Translations under genes and position numbers: made by a program
Shown: one piece after another, positions 35,144 through 44,657 of the stretch
How positions within the stretch are numbered: the first letter of the stretch is position 1
Layout: every line of letters starts with the position of its first letter
The notes under the pieces: generated by a model
What the model was told of the DNA's origin: nothing
The model's input: only the letters and a program-made list of their open reading frames with translations
Database searches by the model: none
From: JBPRGG01 sp051418075
GTDB taxonomy: Bacteria > Bacteroidota > Bacteroidia > Cytophagales > Cyclobacteriaceae
Reading direction: 5' to 3'
Assembly: GCA_051418075.1 (NCBI GenBank)
Contig: JBPRGG010000111.1
Location: 1-64,000, forward strand
Length of the DNA: 64,000 bases

Positions 35144-37516
35144 TTATTTGAAAATATCTTTAAGTTTTTCAAAAAACCCTCTTTTTTTCTTTTTATTTTT
35201 TTTAGGTTTCGGATAACGGGGATTGGGTTTTTCTAATTCCCGGTCTGGATCTTTTTTGAATATTTTGAACAGATCAAACAATCCTTCTTCTTTATACAAT
35301 TTAAAAGGTTCGCAATCGAGGCTGGCAGCCACCTGAGGGTCCATGGAAGGAAATGAAGCCTTATAAAAATGGTTCAACTCCTTGTCTTTTGCCACTTTTT
35401 TCATAAAAAGCCCCCAGATAGGTAATGCAGTAGAAGCCCCCTGTCCCAGTTCAAGGCTTCGAAAATGAATTCCTGGATCATCTGCCCCTACCCAGGCTCC
35501 CGCCACCAGTTTAGGCGTGATTCCAATAAACCATCCATCAGCGTGATCCTGAGTGGTACCCGTTTTACCGGCGATATCGTTGTATAGACCATACCGGTAA
35601 CGTAATCTGGCTCCTGTACCATTATTTACCACGCTCTTCATCATTTCTATCATAATGTCGGCCGTTTCCGCTGATATAACTTTTTTGCCCGGATTGTTTT
35701 CTTCATTTTGATAAATGATATTTCCCTGCTGATCTTCCACCCGTACCAGGTAGCGGGGCTGAATAATGCGGCCCCGGTTGGCAAAAGCCGAATAGGCTGT
35801 CACCATTTCGTAAAGGGATATGCTGGAAGTGCCTAAAGCAATAGATGGTACCTGAGGCACATTGCTTTGAATACCCATTTCATGGGCCAGATTTACCGCT
35901 TTATTAATACCAGTTTCCATCAGCAGGTTCACTGAAATGGTATTTACGGAATTTGTCAGTGCTCCCTGCATGGAATAAAATCCCTCATACTGACCATCAG
36001 AATTTTGGGGCGACCAACCATCATATTCCTCATAGATCCTTCTTTCATTTTCAATATATTCACAAGGTTCCATACCATTTTCCAGGGCAGCCGCATATAC
36101 GATTGGTTTAAAGGTAGAACCAATCTGCCGCTTTGTATTGATATTCACATGATCATATTTAAAATATTTATGATCAATGCCTCCCACCCAGGCCAGAACA
36201 TCTCCGGAAGAAGGATCCATAGCCAAAAATCCAGCATTAAGGAAATAAAGATAATGCCTCACCGAGTCCAGAGGGGACATCATTTTCTCTTCTTCACCAT
36301 CCCAGGTGAAGATGGTCATCATTTCTTCATTTCGAAATTCCTGCTGAATCTCTTTTTCGGTTAATCCCTGGGCCTTGAGCTTTTTATAACGGGGTGAACG
36401 ATGAATGGCGTTAATTAAAATATTTTCATCCTGATACCAGGGCCTGGTGCTGCCCCAATGGCGGTAAAAAGTTTGTTGCAGCTTAGACATATGCTCACGC
36501 ATGGCTTCCTCCGCATATCGCTGCATTTTTGAGTGCAGGGTAGTATAGATTTTCAGTCCATCAGTATACAGGTTGAAATTTGTTCCATCTTCCTGAGGCT
36601 GTTGCTGTAGTGCCTGTTGTAGTTCCTGCCGAAGCTGCTGCCGAAAGTAGGTAGCCAGGCCTTCATTATGATCCTGGTTTCTGTAATCAAGTTCAATATC
36701 TAAAGCCTTTAAAGAATCGGCTTCTCTGCTGGTGATAAAATTATAATTATCCATTTGGTTGATAACCAAATTCCTCCGTTGCCTGGAAAGATCTTTATGG
36801 GTTCGTGGGTTATAGGTGCTGGTGGCTTTAAGCATTCCCACCAACACAGCAGCCTCCTGCAGGTTTAAAGCCTTGGGCTTTTTATTAAAGAATCTTTGTG
36901 AGGCCGTTTCAATACCAAAAGCATTCTCCCCAAAGGAAACGGTATTCAGGTATAATTCCAGTATTTTAGGCTTGGAATAGATTTTTTCCAGACGCCGGGC
37001 CACCAGGGCTTCCCTGGTCTTGTTGACCGGCATACTGAGAACCCCATAATCCTGCCTGGGATAGAGGTTTTTTACCAGCTGTTGGGTAAGGGTGCTGCCT
37101 CCGCCACTGCTTTCATCCTGCAGCAAAAGGGTCTTGAATAATACCCGCCCCAGACTTTTAAAATCAATTCCATGGTGTTGATAAAACCTGATGTCCTCGG
37201 TGGCGATCAGGGCTTTTAATAAATATGGTGATATATTATTAATATCGGTATGGGTTCTTTCCTGGATAAAATATTTTCCCAGTAATTCTCCATCAGCTGA
37301 ATATACTTCTGATGCTATATTATTGTTGATATTTCTCAGTTCGCCATAAGTAGGTAAGCTGCCGAATGCTCCTCCCCGAACCATCATAATAAATATTCCC
37401 AATCCCATCAAAACCAATAGCCCCAGCACAAGTAATGCGCCAAATAACCTGGTTATCAAGGGGAGATTTTTAATACGCGTCCACCAATGACTTGAAAACT
37501 TTATTAATTTATTCAC
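35144..37516 (-). CDS. Class A penicillin-binding protein (PBP1A type)
   Basis: 790 residues. One N-terminal transmembrane helix (about 24-46), then a GT51 glycosyltransferase domain (EDIRFYQHHGID, GGSTLTQQLVKNLYPR, LELYLNTVSFG), then the transpeptidase domain with SxxK (Ser467 in STFKP), SxN (SVN) and KTGTT. It polymerises and crosslinks peptidoglycan in the periplasm. The C-terminus is a Lys/Pro-rich tail (KPNPRYPKPKKNKKKKRG). The start is GTG at 37516; the preceding AGAAGAAACAGG may serve as ribosome site. Confidence 0.95.
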   Translation of the reverse strand: MNKLIKFSSHWWTRIKNLPLITRLFGALLVLGLLVLMGLGIFIMMVRGGAFGSLPTYGELRNINNNIASEVYSADGELLGKYFIQERTHTDINNISPYLLKALIATEDIRFYQHHGIDFKSLGRVLFKTLLLQDESSGGGSTLTQQLVKNLYPRQDYGVLSMPVNKTREALVARRLEKIYSKPKILELYLNTVSFGENAFGIETASQRFFNKKPKALNLQEAAVLVGMLKATSTYNPRTHKDLSRQRRNLVINQMDNYNFITSREADSLKALDIELDYRNQDHNEGLATYFRQQLRQELQQALQQQPQEDGTNFNLYTDGLKIYTTLHSKMQRYAEEAMREHMSKLQQTFYRHWGSTRPWYQDENILINAIHRSPRYKKLKAQGLTEKEIQQEFRNEEMMTIFTWDGEEEKMMSPLDSVRHYLYFLNAGFLAMDPSSGDVLAWVGGIDHKYFKYDHVNINTKRQIGSTFKPIVYAAALENGMEPCEYIENERRIYEEYDGWSPQNSDGQYEGFYSMQGALTNSVNTISVNLLMETGINKAVNLAHEMGIQSNVPQVPSIALGTSSISLYEMVTAYSAFANRGRIIQPRYLVRVEDQQGNIIYQNEENNPGKKVISAETADIMIEMMKSVVNNGTGARLRYRYGLYNDIAGKTGTTQDHADGWFIGITPKLVAGAWVGADDPGIHFRSLELGQGASTALPIWGLFMKKVAKDKELNHFYKASFPSMDPQVAASLDCEPFKLYKEEGLFDLFKIFKKDPDRELEKPNPRYPKPKKNKKKKRGFFEKLKDIFK

Positions 37517-37669
37517 TAACCTGTTTCTTCTTTTAAAAAAATGATGACCAAATAAAAAAAACGACTTATGCCATTAAGGTATTATAATTCCCAGTTAAAA
37601 AAATAAGGCACAAATTGTAAACCCTCCAAAGCATATTCTGTTTCAAACGCGGATAGATCTTAAAAAACA

Positions 37670-37702
37670 AAAGGACCTGCTGATTAAAACAACAGATCCT
37701 TT
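37670..37702. terminator. Terminator downstream of the RraA-like gene
   Basis: AAAGGACCTGCTG (37670-37682) pairs with CAACAGATCCTTT (37690-37702) allowing two G-U type pairs, with a 7-base loop. A-rich DNA on the left and TTTTTT on the right allow function in both directions. It lies 23 bp after the RraA-like stop. Confidence 0.7.
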
Positions 37703-37724
37703 TTTAATATTTTAATAAAAAATT

Positions 37725-38654
37725 TTACCAGGTCCGGTCTTTTAAATATTCCTCCAGATCTGCCTGAGACATGGGCAGGTTATCCGGATTGGGATGATCT
37801 TCTACCCAGGTCAGGAAGGCTTCTTTAATCTCATCACTCCACTTTCCATCAATTTGTCCCGGTGTATAGCGTCCCTGACGTAACATTTCATGGCCAAACT
37901 GGTCTCTCAACATGATAAATTCTGCCCGGCTCACCACTTCTTCAGCCAAGTGGGCTGGTATAAATAATACACCTTCTCTTTTAGCCAAAACAACATCTCC
38001 GGGAAAGCATACTGCCCTGCCGATTCTGATGGGAATATTTATACCCATAAGCATTACCTCCTGCAGATAAGATGGATCCCATCCTCTTACAAATGCATTA
38101 AATCCGTCGATTTCCTCAAGTCCGCCCAGATCGCGTAAACCTCCATCAAAAATCACTCCATTGCCGGATTTGGCATAAATGGCATTCCCCAGGTTATCAC
38201 CAATGAGGGTTCCATCCACAATTTTCCCAAAGGCATCAGCTACATATACATCGCCTTGTTGCAAAGCATCTATAGGCCAGGAGTTCATTGCTCCTATACG
38301 TCCCTCTTCATGTCCTTTTTCAGTAAGACGGTCCATTATTTCAGGCCGCTTGGGCATATAATAGGCCGTCAATGCACGTCCCACCACTGGTACATCATCA
38401 TGGATCATCATCCATTCACCGGCAAATTGATTATGATATCCTTTGGAACGCAATACGCCCCAGGCTTCTTCAATTGACACTTTTTTCATTCGTTCAATGA
38501 CATCCTCCGATACTTTGGGGCGTCCGTCATCAAATCTGGGTCCTTCCCATTCCTGGGTATAATAAATGATTTCATCCTCAGTATCAAAAAATTGAGCCTG
38601 AGAGTAAGTGGTTATTAAAATTATCAGAGAAAATAACAAAAGCGATCTTTTCAT
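37725..38654 (-). CDS. Exported RraA-like (HMG/CHA aldolase family) protein
   Basis: 309 residues, longer than cytosolic RraA-type proteins (about 160-230) because of an N-terminal Sec signal peptide (1-20, cleaved near SQAQ) and a helical extension. The RraA/aldolase core is clear: VYVADAFGKIVDGTLIGDNL, then NGVIFDGGLRDLGGLEE with the Arg-Asp pair that in class II pyruvate aldolases of this fold binds substrate and divalent metal. The family includes 4-hydroxy-4-methyl-2-oxoglutarate aldolases and oxaloacetate decarboxylases. A periplasmic location is unusual. It follows the BASS transporter gene by 26 bp, so they form an operon. Confidence 0.86.
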   Translation of the reverse strand: MKRSLLLFSLIILITTYSQAQFFDTEDEIIYYTQEWEGPRFDDGRPKVSEDVIERMKKVSIEEAWGVLRSKGYHNQFAGEWMMIHDDVPVVGRALTAYYMPKRPEIMDRLTEKGHEEGRIGAMNSWPIDALQQGDVYVADAFGKIVDGTLIGDNLGNAIYAKSGNGVIFDGGLRDLGGLEEIDGFNAFVRGWDPSYLQEVMLMGINIPIRIGRAVCFPGDVVLAKREGVLFIPAHLAEEVVSRAEFIMLRDQFGHEMLRQGRYTPGQIDGKWSDEIKEAFLTWVEDHPNPDNLPMSQADLEEYLKDRTW

Positions 38655-38680
38655 AATTATAGGTTGATTAATTTATTGAT

Positions 38681-40012
38681 TTAAACATTAATTTCTTTTT
38701 GGGCTTTGTCTTCCACATCACCTGGTCTGATCTTTTCAGTATCACCTACCGGGCGACCCCGCCACCAGGTAGCTAAAGAAGACCCGGTAATATTCATTAA
38801 CGGTCCAAAAACTGCCGGAGCTAATCCTACGGTGCCAATTTTTCCCATCTGTACAGCTATGCCTGAAGCCAATCCTCCATTTTGCATGCCGACTTCCAGA
38901 GCTATGGTACGACAGGACTTTTCATCCATGCCAACTAATTTACTAAACCAATAGCCTAAGGTATATCCGGCTAAATTGTGTATCAGACTGGCTAAAATAA
39001 GCAAAAATCCTATCTGAAGCAGATCGTCCCGACCCGAAGCAGTAATAATAGTGATAATTACAGCTATACCGGCCATAGAAACAAAAGCCAATACTTTATC
39101 AAGATACTCTTTCCGTCCACCAGCTAAATGTTTGAACAACAAACCTCCAATGATGGGGAGTATCAGGAACCACAGTAAATCAGTATAAAACTGGCTCATA
39201 GCACTGCTGACATCAGCTCCTGTGGTTGTTAAAAATATGTAATTCTTTAATCCTATGATTACAAGATAAGCAATGGCCTGGATAATGATGCTTTTTCTGG
39301 TCTCTCTGCCATAAGCAATAGCATTGAAGATTAAACCTGCCACAATGGGAAGAATGATCATATTAATGATTCCCAGCATCATGTCCCAGAAATCTACCGG
39401 AACAAACTCACCGGCCAACCACTTCATCAATGTAGGTGTCAACAGAGGGGCCAGCAAAGTAGCAATAGCAGTGAGGGTCACAGATAAAGCCAGATTGGCT
39501 TTGGCAATAAATGACATCACATTGGAAGCCAATCCACTGGGTGAGGATCCTATCAGAATAATACCAGCAGCAACTTCCGGAGCAAAACCAAAAGTAGAGG
39601 CAATGGTAAATCCTATAAAAGGCATAATAGTAAACTGGCAAATCACTCCCACCAATACGCCTTTAGGCATTTTGATCACTCCGGCAAAATCCTTAAAACT
39701 CATTTGTGATCCCATGCCAAACATGATGATCTGAAGCAAGGGCACGATCAGGTTCTTCAATTGAAAATCACCGATTTGTAGGAAATACTGGGGATAAAAC
39801 ATGGAAACAGTCACCGCCGCAAAAATCCACATGGTATAGGAAAAACTACTCAGGAAACTACTAATCCTTACCCCGATGGCCAAAAAAACAAAAAACAAGA
39901 CTAAAAAAGGACCGATTTCACTGCCATTACCCATTAAAAGCAAGATAATGGTTACCAAAGCCATAGCAATGGCCGCCCCTATAGCAAATTTATAGACACT
40001 TCTTTTATTCAT
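38681..40012 (-). CDS. Bile acid:sodium symporter family (BASS/SBF) transporter
   Basis: 443 residues with about ten transmembrane helices, longer than typical 300-330-residue BASS proteins because of extra N-terminal helices. The core motifs GSSPSGLASNVMSFIAKAN and LEVGMQNGGLASGIAVQ carry the Na+-site residues of the crossover helices. The C-terminus is a charged cytoplasmic tail. The family takes up organic acids such as bile acids, pantoate or pyruvate with sodium. First gene of the operon with the exported RraA-like aldolase, and divergent from the enolase-superfamily dehydratase, which suggests uptake of their product (inference). Confidence 0.9.
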   Translation of the reverse strand: MNKRSVYKFAIGAAIAMALVTIILLLMGNGSEIGPFLVLFFVFLAIGVRISSFLSSFSYTMWIFAAVTVSMFYPQYFLQIGDFQLKNLIVPLLQIIMFGMGSQMSFKDFAGVIKMPKGVLVGVICQFTIMPFIGFTIASTFGFAPEVAAGIILIGSSPSGLASNVMSFIAKANLALSVTLTAIATLLAPLLTPTLMKWLAGEFVPVDFWDMMLGIINMIILPIVAGLIFNAIAYGRETRKSIIIQAIAYLVIIGLKNYIFLTTTGADVSSAMSQFYTDLLWFLILPIIGGLLFKHLAGGRKEYLDKVLAFVSMAGIAVIITIITASGRDDLLQIGFLLILASLIHNLAGYTLGYWFSKLVGMDEKSCRTIALEVGMQNGGLASGIAVQMGKIGTVGLAPAVFGPLMNITGSSLATWWRGRPVGDTEKIRPGDVEDKAQKEINV

Positions 40013-40199
40013 TCAATTGGTTTTTTATTAATGGATTTTTGCAATCTGCTTCAAATATTTATATTATTACCAGGATTTCCAAACGGAAACCAATTTATTA
40101 AAAAATCATTTATTACAGTTATGATAATCAACAAAAAATATTAATTTTATAATGTTACAAATATTTTCCAGTAAATAATAATCAACAAAACATAAAATT

Positions 40200-41597
40200 A
40201 TGAAAGAAAACAAACAGGATAATGCCGCGGATGGATTGAACCGGAGGTCTTTTATTCAAAAAGCTGCTTTGGGAGGATTGAGTTTAGGAGCCATGATGAA
40301 TGCCCCGGTAGAAGAACAATTGGAATATACCACCCAAAATGTAAATCGAAGCTCAGCCCCTTCTGACCTAAAGATCACAGATATGAGAATTGCCTGGATT
40401 GAGCGGGTACCTATTGTCAAGATATATACCAATCAGGGTATTACCGGCCTGGGTGATGTGAGAGATGGGGCTGATAAAAGATATGCTCTGATGTTGAAAA
40501 GCAGAATATTGGGAGAAAACCCTACCAATGTTGAGCGATTATTTAAGATCATCAAACAATTTGGCGGACATGGTCGAATGGGTGGTGGTGTATCAGGGGT
40601 GGAAATGGCCTTGTGGGATCTGACTGGAAAAGCTTACGGGGTACCGGTCTATCAGTTGCTGGGTGGTAAATACAGAGATAAGGTAAGAATATATGTGGAT
40701 ACTCCTACAGTACGAGATCCCATGGAATTTGCCCAAAAGATGAAAGGCCGTATTGACAAAGGCTTCACCATTATGAAAATGGATATTGGTATTGGTCTGA
40801 TCAAAGATATTCCGGGCACCTTGACCAATACCAGCCCCTGGGGAGAAATGCGCGGGTGGCAACAGGAAAAAGGATCCTATGGCTATACCATGCACCCCTT
40901 TACCCGGGTTCAGATTACCCAAAAAGGAATCGAGGAAATGGTGAAATATGTAAAAGCCGTTAGAGATGTGGTAGGTTATGAAATACCTATAGGTATTGAC
41001 CATTTAGGTCATATGGGCGTAAATAGTATGATACGTTTAGGAGAAGCCTTTGAGCCTTACAACATAGCCTGGCTGGAAGATCTGATTCCCTGGCAGTTTA
41101 CTGACCAGTGGCGGGAAATCACCACCCATATCAATGTGCCCACCCTCACCGGTGAGGATATTTACCTGAAAGATGGTTTTAAGAAACTGATTGAAACCCG
41201 AGCTGTAGACATGGTTCATCCTGACCCTGTATCGGCCGGAGGGTACCTTGAAACCAAGAAAATAGGAGATTTTGCCGAAGAGCATGGTATTGCCATGGCC
41301 CTTCACCATGCCTCCTCCCCCATTACATTCCTGGGTTGTGTACATGCGGCTGCCGCTACCGAGAACTTTGTAGCCCTGGAGCATCACTCAGTAGATAAAC
41401 CCTGGTGGGAAGACCTGGTAACAGGAATAGAAAAGCCGATCGTTCAGAATGGCTATGTAAATGTACCGGAAACACCGGGAGTTGGGGTTGAACTGAATGA
41501 AGAGGTGGTGAAGGAACACCTGGAAAAAGGTGAAAAATTATTTGCCCCTACAGAGGAATGGAATGAAAGAAAATCCTGGGACAGGGATTGGAGTTAA
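40200..41597 (+). CDS. Tat-exported enolase-superfamily sugar-acid dehydratase
   Basis: 465 residues. The N-terminus has a twin-arginine signal (NRRSFIQKAALGGLSLGA, residues 14-31). The mandelate racemase / muconate lactonizing fold follows: capping domain with GITGLGDV and GGVSGVEMALWDLTGKAYG, then barrel metal ligands Asp267 (GIDHLGHMG), Glu293 (WLEDL) and Glu319 (TGED) at the canonical 26-residue spacing, and His369/His370 (ALHHASSP) as candidate catalytic base. The layout is closest to galactonate/mannonate-type acid-sugar dehydratases. Export is unusual for this superfamily but is known among Bacteroidota Tat substrates. Divergent from the BASS-aldolase operon. Confidence 0.9.
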   Translation: MKENKQDNAADGLNRRSFIQKAALGGLSLGAMMNAPVEEQLEYTTQNVNRSSAPSDLKITDMRIAWIERVPIVKIYTNQGITGLGDVRDGADKRYALMLKSRILGENPTNVERLFKIIKQFGGHGRMGGGVSGVEMALWDLTGKAYGVPVYQLLGGKYRDKVRIYVDTPTVRDPMEFAQKMKGRIDKGFTIMKMDIGIGLIKDIPGTLTNTSPWGEMRGWQQEKGSYGYTMHPFTRVQITQKGIEEMVKYVKAVRDVVGYEIPIGIDHLGHMGVNSMIRLGEAFEPYNIAWLEDLIPWQFTDQWREITTHINVPTLTGEDIYLKDGFKKLIETRAVDMVHPDPVSAGGYLETKKIGDFAEEHGIAMALHHASSPITFLGCVHAAAATENFVALEHHSVDKPWWEDLVTGIEKPIVQNGYVNVPETPGVGVELNEEVVKEHLEKGEKLFAPTEEWNERKSWDRDWS

Positions 41598-41613
41598 TGT
41601 CCAAAGCCTCTAC

Positions 41614-41647
41614 AACCAGGCAACCCGCTTCCGAAGGTTGCCTGGTT
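41614..41647. terminator. Bidirectional terminator between dehydratase and acyl-CoA dehydrogenase genes
   Basis: AACCAGGCAACC (41614-41625) and GGTTGCCTGGTT (41636-41647) form a perfect 12-bp GC-rich stem with a 10-base loop, lying exactly between the convergent stops at 41597 and 41650. Confidence 0.8.
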
Positions 41648-41649
41648 GG

Positions 41650-42801
41650 TTATTGACCCAGAATATGCCTGGCAATCACCAATCGCTGGATCTCTGATGT
41701 GCCTTCACCTATCTGCAACAGCCGCTGATCCCGGTAAAACCTTTCTACATCATACTCCTGCATAAGTCCATATCCTCCATGTACCTGAATCGCCTGATCA
41801 GCTACCTCCTTGGCTATTTCAGAACAATATAATTTAGCCATAGCCGCTTCTTTGGCAAAAGGTTTTTTCTTTTGTTTGAGCCAGCAAGCCTTGTATAGCA
41901 TATTTCGCCCCAGTTCTATCTTTAAGGCCATGTCAGCCAGCTTAAAAGAGATCGCCTGAAATTTAGCAATAGCACGTCCGAATTGTTTACGTTCCTGGGC
42001 ATATTTCAGGGACAAATCATAGGCACCCTGGGCACATCCCAGCCCCATAGCTGCAATGGAAAGACGCCCGCTATCCAACGTACTTAACATGATCTTAGAC
42101 CCCTGCCCTTTTTTTCCTAAAATATTTTTTGATGGCACCCGGCAATCATCAAAAAACAATTCTGCTGTATCTGAAGAACGCCACATGAGCTTACCATGCA
42201 TGGTCCTGGTGGTAAATCCAGGTGTATCCCTTTCCACCAAAATCGTAGAGATCTCTTTACGTCCATCCTGATGTACATCAGTAATTAACTGAACCGTCAC
42301 ACCGGCGGAAATGGGAGTGGAAGCATTGGTGATGAATATTTTGGAGCCATTGATCACCCAGTTTCCTTTATCCAGCCTGGCTGTGGTTTTAGTGCCCCGG
42401 GAATCTGACCCTGCCTCTGGTTCAGTAAGTCCAAATCCCCAGAGGGCATCGCCTGTACAAAGACCGGGAAGCAACCTTTCCTTTTGCTCCCTGCTGCCAA
42501 ATTTTAGTATAGGACCAATGCCCAATGAATTGTGTGCAGCTACTGTGGCAGCCTGTGAACCATCTATACGGGCGATCTCCTCCACTGCAATAATATAAGA
42601 CAAGACATCCATCCCCTGACCTCCGTATTTTTCCGGGACAAGCATCCCGAACAAGCCAATCTGCCCTATCTGGCGGGTAAGTTCCACCGAAAATGTTTCC
42701 TTTTGATCAAGTTTACGAGCCACGGGTTTAATAACCTGCCGGGCAAAATCCCTCACACTTTGCCTGATCAGATCATGCTGTTCATTACAATATATATCCA
42801 T
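41650..42801 (-). CDS. Acyl-CoA dehydrogenase (short/branched-chain type)
   Basis: 383 residues, full length. FAD/substrate motifs GFGLTEPEAGSDSRGT and FITNA are present, and the C-terminal QVHGGYGLMQEYDVERFYRD carries the catalytic Glu (VERFYRD) at the short-chain enzyme position. Helix G reads LDSGRLSIAA, without the Glu used by isovaleryl-CoA dehydrogenases, so despite its leucine-type neighbours it is more like a short/branched-chain or citronellyl-CoA-type dehydrogenase. It desaturates acyl-CoA at alpha-beta and passes electrons to ETF. Last gene of the four-gene operon running 47066 to 41650. Confidence 0.93.
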   Translation of the reverse strand: MDIYCNEQHDLIRQSVRDFARQVIKPVARKLDQKETFSVELTRQIGQIGLFGMLVPEKYGGQGMDVLSYIIAVEEIARIDGSQAATVAAHNSLGIGPILKFGSREQKERLLPGLCTGDALWGFGLTEPEAGSDSRGTKTTARLDKGNWVINGSKIFITNASTPISAGVTVQLITDVHQDGRKEISTILVERDTPGFTTRTMHGKLMWRSSDTAELFFDDCRVPSKNILGKKGQGSKIMLSTLDSGRLSIAAMGLGCAQGAYDLSLKYAQERKQFGRAIAKFQAISFKLADMALKIELGRNMLYKACWLKQKKKPFAKEAAMAKLYCSEIAKEVADQAIQVHGGYGLMQEYDVERFYRDQRLLQIGEGTSEIQRLVIARHILGQ

Positions 42802-42835
42802 TTATGCTGGGTTTATGTATTTAATTAAGATTGAT

Positions 42836-44623
42836 TTAAAATACACTGATTGGCACCTCAATGGTTTGATTTAATAAAAAGGAGGCAAAAGTTTTCCCCT
42901 GGGGATCTATACGACCGGAATAGGTGCCTCCCCCATCCAGGGCCTGATTAAGCACGAAATTCAATGCATTCAAATTATCTAATTCATAACGTATCACGCT
43001 CCCTTTGCAATAATCTGCAAACCAAACTTTAATGATCCTGTCAGTAAGAAACATCTTCAAATAGTCATAGATCTTTTCTGTTCTTGCCACTACACCAATA
43101 TTAACGGTATCTCCTTTATCTCCTGAACGAGCCAGGCACAACTCATACATCTTTTTTGACATTGTTTCCTGGTTTAGATCTGTTTCACCTTGTCCATTGT
43201 GGTTGATTGGTTCTGTTTCAGCTGACCAGGCTGTTTCAGTGTCTTCCACTGGCTTAATTGTTTCAATTGGACTGGCCTGATCCGCCAAAACCTCATATAA
43301 TGTTAAAGTAAGTTTGGTTTTATCTATCAGGGCCGGCCAGTACCTTACAACTTCCTGAATGCGGGGTCTTCCTCCTGTAACAGCTACACCAGGAGGACCA
43401 CTGAGGATCAATCCGGATAAATGACGGGCAAACCTTTCCAGTTTGGAGCGGTCATGATCGAAAGCAGTGAATTGCAACAGGATCTCCGGAGGCTCCTCTG
43501 TTTCCATATTGTAAGGCTGGGTAGCATCATACCCAATCATGCTTGTATTTGTTTTCTCCAATTCCAGCCCAATCCGCTGCCAAAAGATCTTTTTAAAAGT
43601 CCTGGCTTTGGCTAATGCATGAGGAGCTGACAAAATGATCGCTCCTGAAGCCTTAAATCCATCCTGGTAGGCCATGGAAACTTTCCAGGTATTTGGGGCT
43701 GGCTTGCCCTGGGCCCCACTGACCCTTACTTTACCCAAGGAAACTTCTTCTAATTTAATAGTCCGGATATCTGCCACAACATCAGGGCCGGTATATTTTC
43801 CCGGATCGGCAATTTCATAAACCAACTGTTCCTTTACAGTGAATTGGCTGACCAAACCGCCCTGATTTTCGGGTAAGCTCAAGGTAAAACTTCCATCAGG
43901 GGCTACTTCTATTACCGGGTAAGCCATTTCAGTCCAGGAATTCACCGATTGCCAATCCGTAAAATTCCCTCCGGTAGCCTGGGCACCGCATTCAATCACA
44001 TGTCCTGCAATCATGCCTCCGGCCAGACGGTCCCAATCATCTGCTTTCCATTTAAATTCATATTGAAGAGGGCCGATCACTAATGCACTGTCAGCTGCCC
44101 GCCCGGTGATGATTATATCGGCTCCAGCCTTTAAGGCCTTTACAATGGATTGACTACCGATATAAACATTGGCAGAAGTTAACCTGGAAGCCACTTCACT
44201 AAATGAACGGTGATCTTCCATGTGTTGGAAGGTTTCACCTTGCTGCTGAAAGCGAGTTACCTGCTCAATAATATTATCACCTGTGACAGCTATTATTTTT
44301 TTATGAATCTTATGTTTCTCCAGGATTTTAGCCAGTCGGGTTGCACATCCAATGGGATTATTTCCACCTGCATTGGTAATGATCCTGACCGGTTGTTGCT
44401 TCAATTGCTCCAGGGAATTCTCCACATGTTCAATAAAATCATACACATAGCCCATTTCAGGGTGCTTTTTCTGCTGTTTACTCAGGATGCTCATAGAAAC
44501 TTCGGCCAGGTAATCTGCAGTCAGATAGTCCAGGCTGTGATGTTTCAACTGCCGAAGCATGGCATCAGGATCATCCCCCCAGTAACCACTGGAGTTGCCT
44601 ATTCTGATCTTTTTATCCACCAT
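42836..44623 (-). CDS. atuA: AtuA-family protein (acyclic terpene utilization)
   Basis: 595 residues. The N-terminal AtuA/DUF1446 domain (about 1-445) begins IRIGNSSGYWGDDPDAMLRQ and contains TNAGGNNPIGCATRL and IIITGRAADSALVIGPL. The C-terminal ferredoxin-fold domain (about 490-595) begins ELCLARSGDKGDTVNIGV. This two-domain form is known from citronellol/geraniol operons, where AtuA is essential but its reaction is not established. Here it lies between enoyl-CoA hydratase and acyl-CoA dehydrogenase genes, 34 bp from each, supporting a role in branched acyl-CoA breakdown. Confidence 0.92.
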   Translation of the reverse strand: MVDKKIRIGNSSGYWGDDPDAMLRQLKHHSLDYLTADYLAEVSMSILSKQQKKHPEMGYVYDFIEHVENSLEQLKQQPVRIITNAGGNNPIGCATRLAKILEKHKIHKKIIAVTGDNIIEQVTRFQQQGETFQHMEDHRSFSEVASRLTSANVYIGSQSIVKALKAGADIIITGRAADSALVIGPLQYEFKWKADDWDRLAGGMIAGHVIECGAQATGGNFTDWQSVNSWTEMAYPVIEVAPDGSFTLSLPENQGGLVSQFTVKEQLVYEIADPGKYTGPDVVADIRTIKLEEVSLGKVRVSGAQGKPAPNTWKVSMAYQDGFKASGAIILSAPHALAKARTFKKIFWQRIGLELEKTNTSMIGYDATQPYNMETEEPPEILLQFTAFDHDRSKLERFARHLSGLILSGPPGVAVTGGRPRIQEVVRYWPALIDKTKLTLTLYEVLADQASPIETIKPVEDTETAWSAETEPINHNGQGETDLNQETMSKKMYELCLARSGDKGDTVNIGVVARTEKIYDYLKMFLTDRIIKVWFADYCKGSVIRYELDNLNALNFVLNQALDGGGTYSGRIDPQGKTFASFLLNQTIEVPISVF

Positions 44624-44657
44624 TATTTCATTTAATTTGTATACTTTCTTTTACAGA

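Noticed and set aside
39324..39734. A 136-codon plus-strand frame inside the BASS transporter gene
   Set aside because: Antisense shadow of a membrane protein gene with clear family motifs. Similar long shadows at 20188-20583, 27557-27976, 40593-41003, 44210-44635 and 50769-51245 were dismissed for the same reason.
41650..42801. Naming the acyl-CoA dehydrogenase isovaleryl-CoA dehydrogenase (liuA)
   Set aside because: The helix-G catalytic Glu of that enzyme is absent and the short-chain-type Glu in VERFYRD is present.
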